Below, one piece after another: positions 4,275 through 5,138 of a stretch of 5,138 nucleotides of DNA. The stretch covers positions 1 to 5,138 of the forward strand of contig CAJUAM010000060.1 of the NCBI GenBank assembly GCA_910584615.1, in the 5' to 3' direction. Position 1 is the first letter of the stretch. Every line of letters begins with the position of its first letter. The translations under genes and the position numbers were made by a program. Source of the DNA: an uncultured Dorea sp. (GTDB lineage Bacteria; Bacillota; Clostridia; Lachnospirales; Lachnospiraceae). Below the pieces are notes generated by a model, which worked only from the letters and a program-made list of their open reading frames with translations, was not told the origin of the DNA and ran no database searches.

Positions 4275-5138
4275 TTAAATGTTCCAAGTGACTTCAATGT
4301 TTCCATCTGCAATGCGGATAACTTTGATAAGCGTATCGACTACCGCCTGTCTGTCCTCGAAAGAGAGTGTTTCCCATGTTTTCACATGATTGGTTATCTG
4401 CTTCAATCTGCCCTCTGTGTCTGTGACATTTGCCGTAACGATTTCTTCCTGCAAGGCTTTCCGCTCTGCGTCCAGTTCCGATACTTTTTCGTCTATGTAC
4501 TTCATCAGAACGCCGCTTGCCCCGGACACTTTGGAGAGAAGTTCTTCAATTTCTTCCTCAATCTGTATCAGACGGATTTTTTTCGTCATGTTTGTTTGTT
4601 CTTCTCCTGCGTCAGATAGACAGGAGAGTAAGCTCTCTTTGAGAGCTGAAAATTCCGACAGTCTTTCCTTGATTGCACCAAGCATATATTCTTCCAAAAC
4701 GTCCGCATAAACCGTACAGCCCGCCCCGGTGCAGTTGCTCCCACGGCTTCCCGACTGGCTGCAAACAAAGTAACGTCCCCACTTTGTTTTTGCCTTGCGG
4801 ATTGTCAGCGCATAACCGCAGTTGCCGCATTTTACCTTGCCTACAAGCCATGAGTTTTTGGGTTTACAGGTTTTTGTAGATTGTCGGTTATTTAAACACC
4901 GTATGCGGCAGGCTAACCATGTCTTAGAGGGGATAAAACCCTTATGCGGCGCAAGCACAATCTCTTTGTCGGACAGGTCACTTTGCTTTCTTGAAGTGGA
5001 AACCGTACTTTTGTAGAGATAGCAGGCATTATAACCCGTAAAATCACTTACCAGATTATAGATATTTGCACCTTGACTTTGGAAAAACTGATACACGTCA
5101 ATATCGGCTTGCACATACACGGGATTGCGGAGCATTTC
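4275..5138 (-). CDS. Large serine recombinase, C-terminal part, cut by the right edge
   Basis: The frame is open to the window edge and reads on beyond it, so the 5' part is missing; the Met codon at 5135 is internal. The visible 287 or so residues cover the region after the catalytic domain. They start with LRNPVYVQADIDVYQFF, typical of the Recombinase domain of large serine integrases of clostridial elements, up to about residue 82. A zinc beta-ribbon follows with Cys103-x2-Cys106, Cys125 and Cys135 (Cys140 nearby). A coiled coil (about 185-235), used in these enzymes to control synapsis direction, comes next, then the C-terminal segment FEDRQAVVDTLIKVIRI. The catalytic serine and resolvase domain lie off the window. 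Full-length relatives have roughly 500-550 residues. Such enzymes integrate and excise phages or conjugative/mobilizable elements, and the gene normally lies near one end of the element. Confidence 0.95.
   Translation of the reverse strand, partial: EMLRNPVYVQADIDVYQFFQSQGANIYNLVSDFTGYNACYLYKSTVSTSRKQSDLSDKEIVLAPHKGFIPSKTWLACRIRCLNNRQSTKTCKPKNSWLVGKVKCGNCGYALTIRKAKTKWGRYFVCSQSGSRGSNCTGAGCTVYADVLEEYMLGAIKERLSEFSALKESLLSCLSDAGEEQTNMTKKIRLIQIEEEIEELLSKVSGASGVLMKYIDEKVSELDAERKALQEEIVTANVTDTEGRLKQITNHVKTWETLSFEDRQAVVDTLIKVIRIADGNIEVTWNI

Noticed and set aside
4272..4879. Several + strand open frames across the recombinase region
   Set aside because: They are antisense to a clear recombinase coding region with a conserved zinc ribbon and have no family features.
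1..5138. CRISPR array or origin of replication
   Set aside because: No spaced identical repeats or clusters of DnaA-type boxes were seen.

Overview
The window looks like chromosomal DNA of a low-to-mid GC Gram-positive anaerobe of the Clostridia, most probably a Lachnospiraceae gut bacterium (a Dorea/Mediterraneibacter-like genus is a guess). The basis is strong AGGAGG-type ribosome sites, sigma-A-like promoters, hairpin-plus-T terminators, and the style of the HtrA, XRE and large serine recombinase proteins.

Left part (1-2762, all + strand): the 3' half of a tRNA-Arg (anticodon CCG) is followed after only 36 bases by a gene for a small membrane-anchored extracytoplasmic protein of unknown function, closed by a terminator. 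Then comes an HtrA/DegP-type membrane-anchored serine protease with an intact catalytic triad and one PDZ domain. Its promoter region carries three tandem 11-bp repeats resembling a response-regulator site. Next, with its own near-consensus promoter, is a small zinc-ribbon protein with a highly charged linker and a C-terminal membrane segment, followed by a strong terminator. The first three proteins all sit at the membrane; HtrA handles misfolded exported proteins, and the other two have no known role.

Middle (2763-3530, + strand): a stand-alone XRE-family regulator with two C-terminal membrane helices. A perfect 16-bp palindrome lies just upstream of an extended -10 element and is a good candidate autoregulatory operator. 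A long hairpin terminator ends the gene.

Right part (3531-5138, - strand): this looks like the end of an integrated mobile element. It holds the C-terminal half of a large serine recombinase (running off the right edge), then a toxin-antitoxin operon: a very short 56-residue antitoxin, too small for many gene finders, overlapping by one base a RelE/ParE-type toxin. Beyond the toxin, an open frame with no good start ends at 3531, next to the convergent terminator. It may be the 3' stump of a chromosomal gene cut by the element. No system here can be called new from sequence alone. The most promising points are the tandem repeats before htrA, the minimal antitoxin, and the possible element/chromosome junction.
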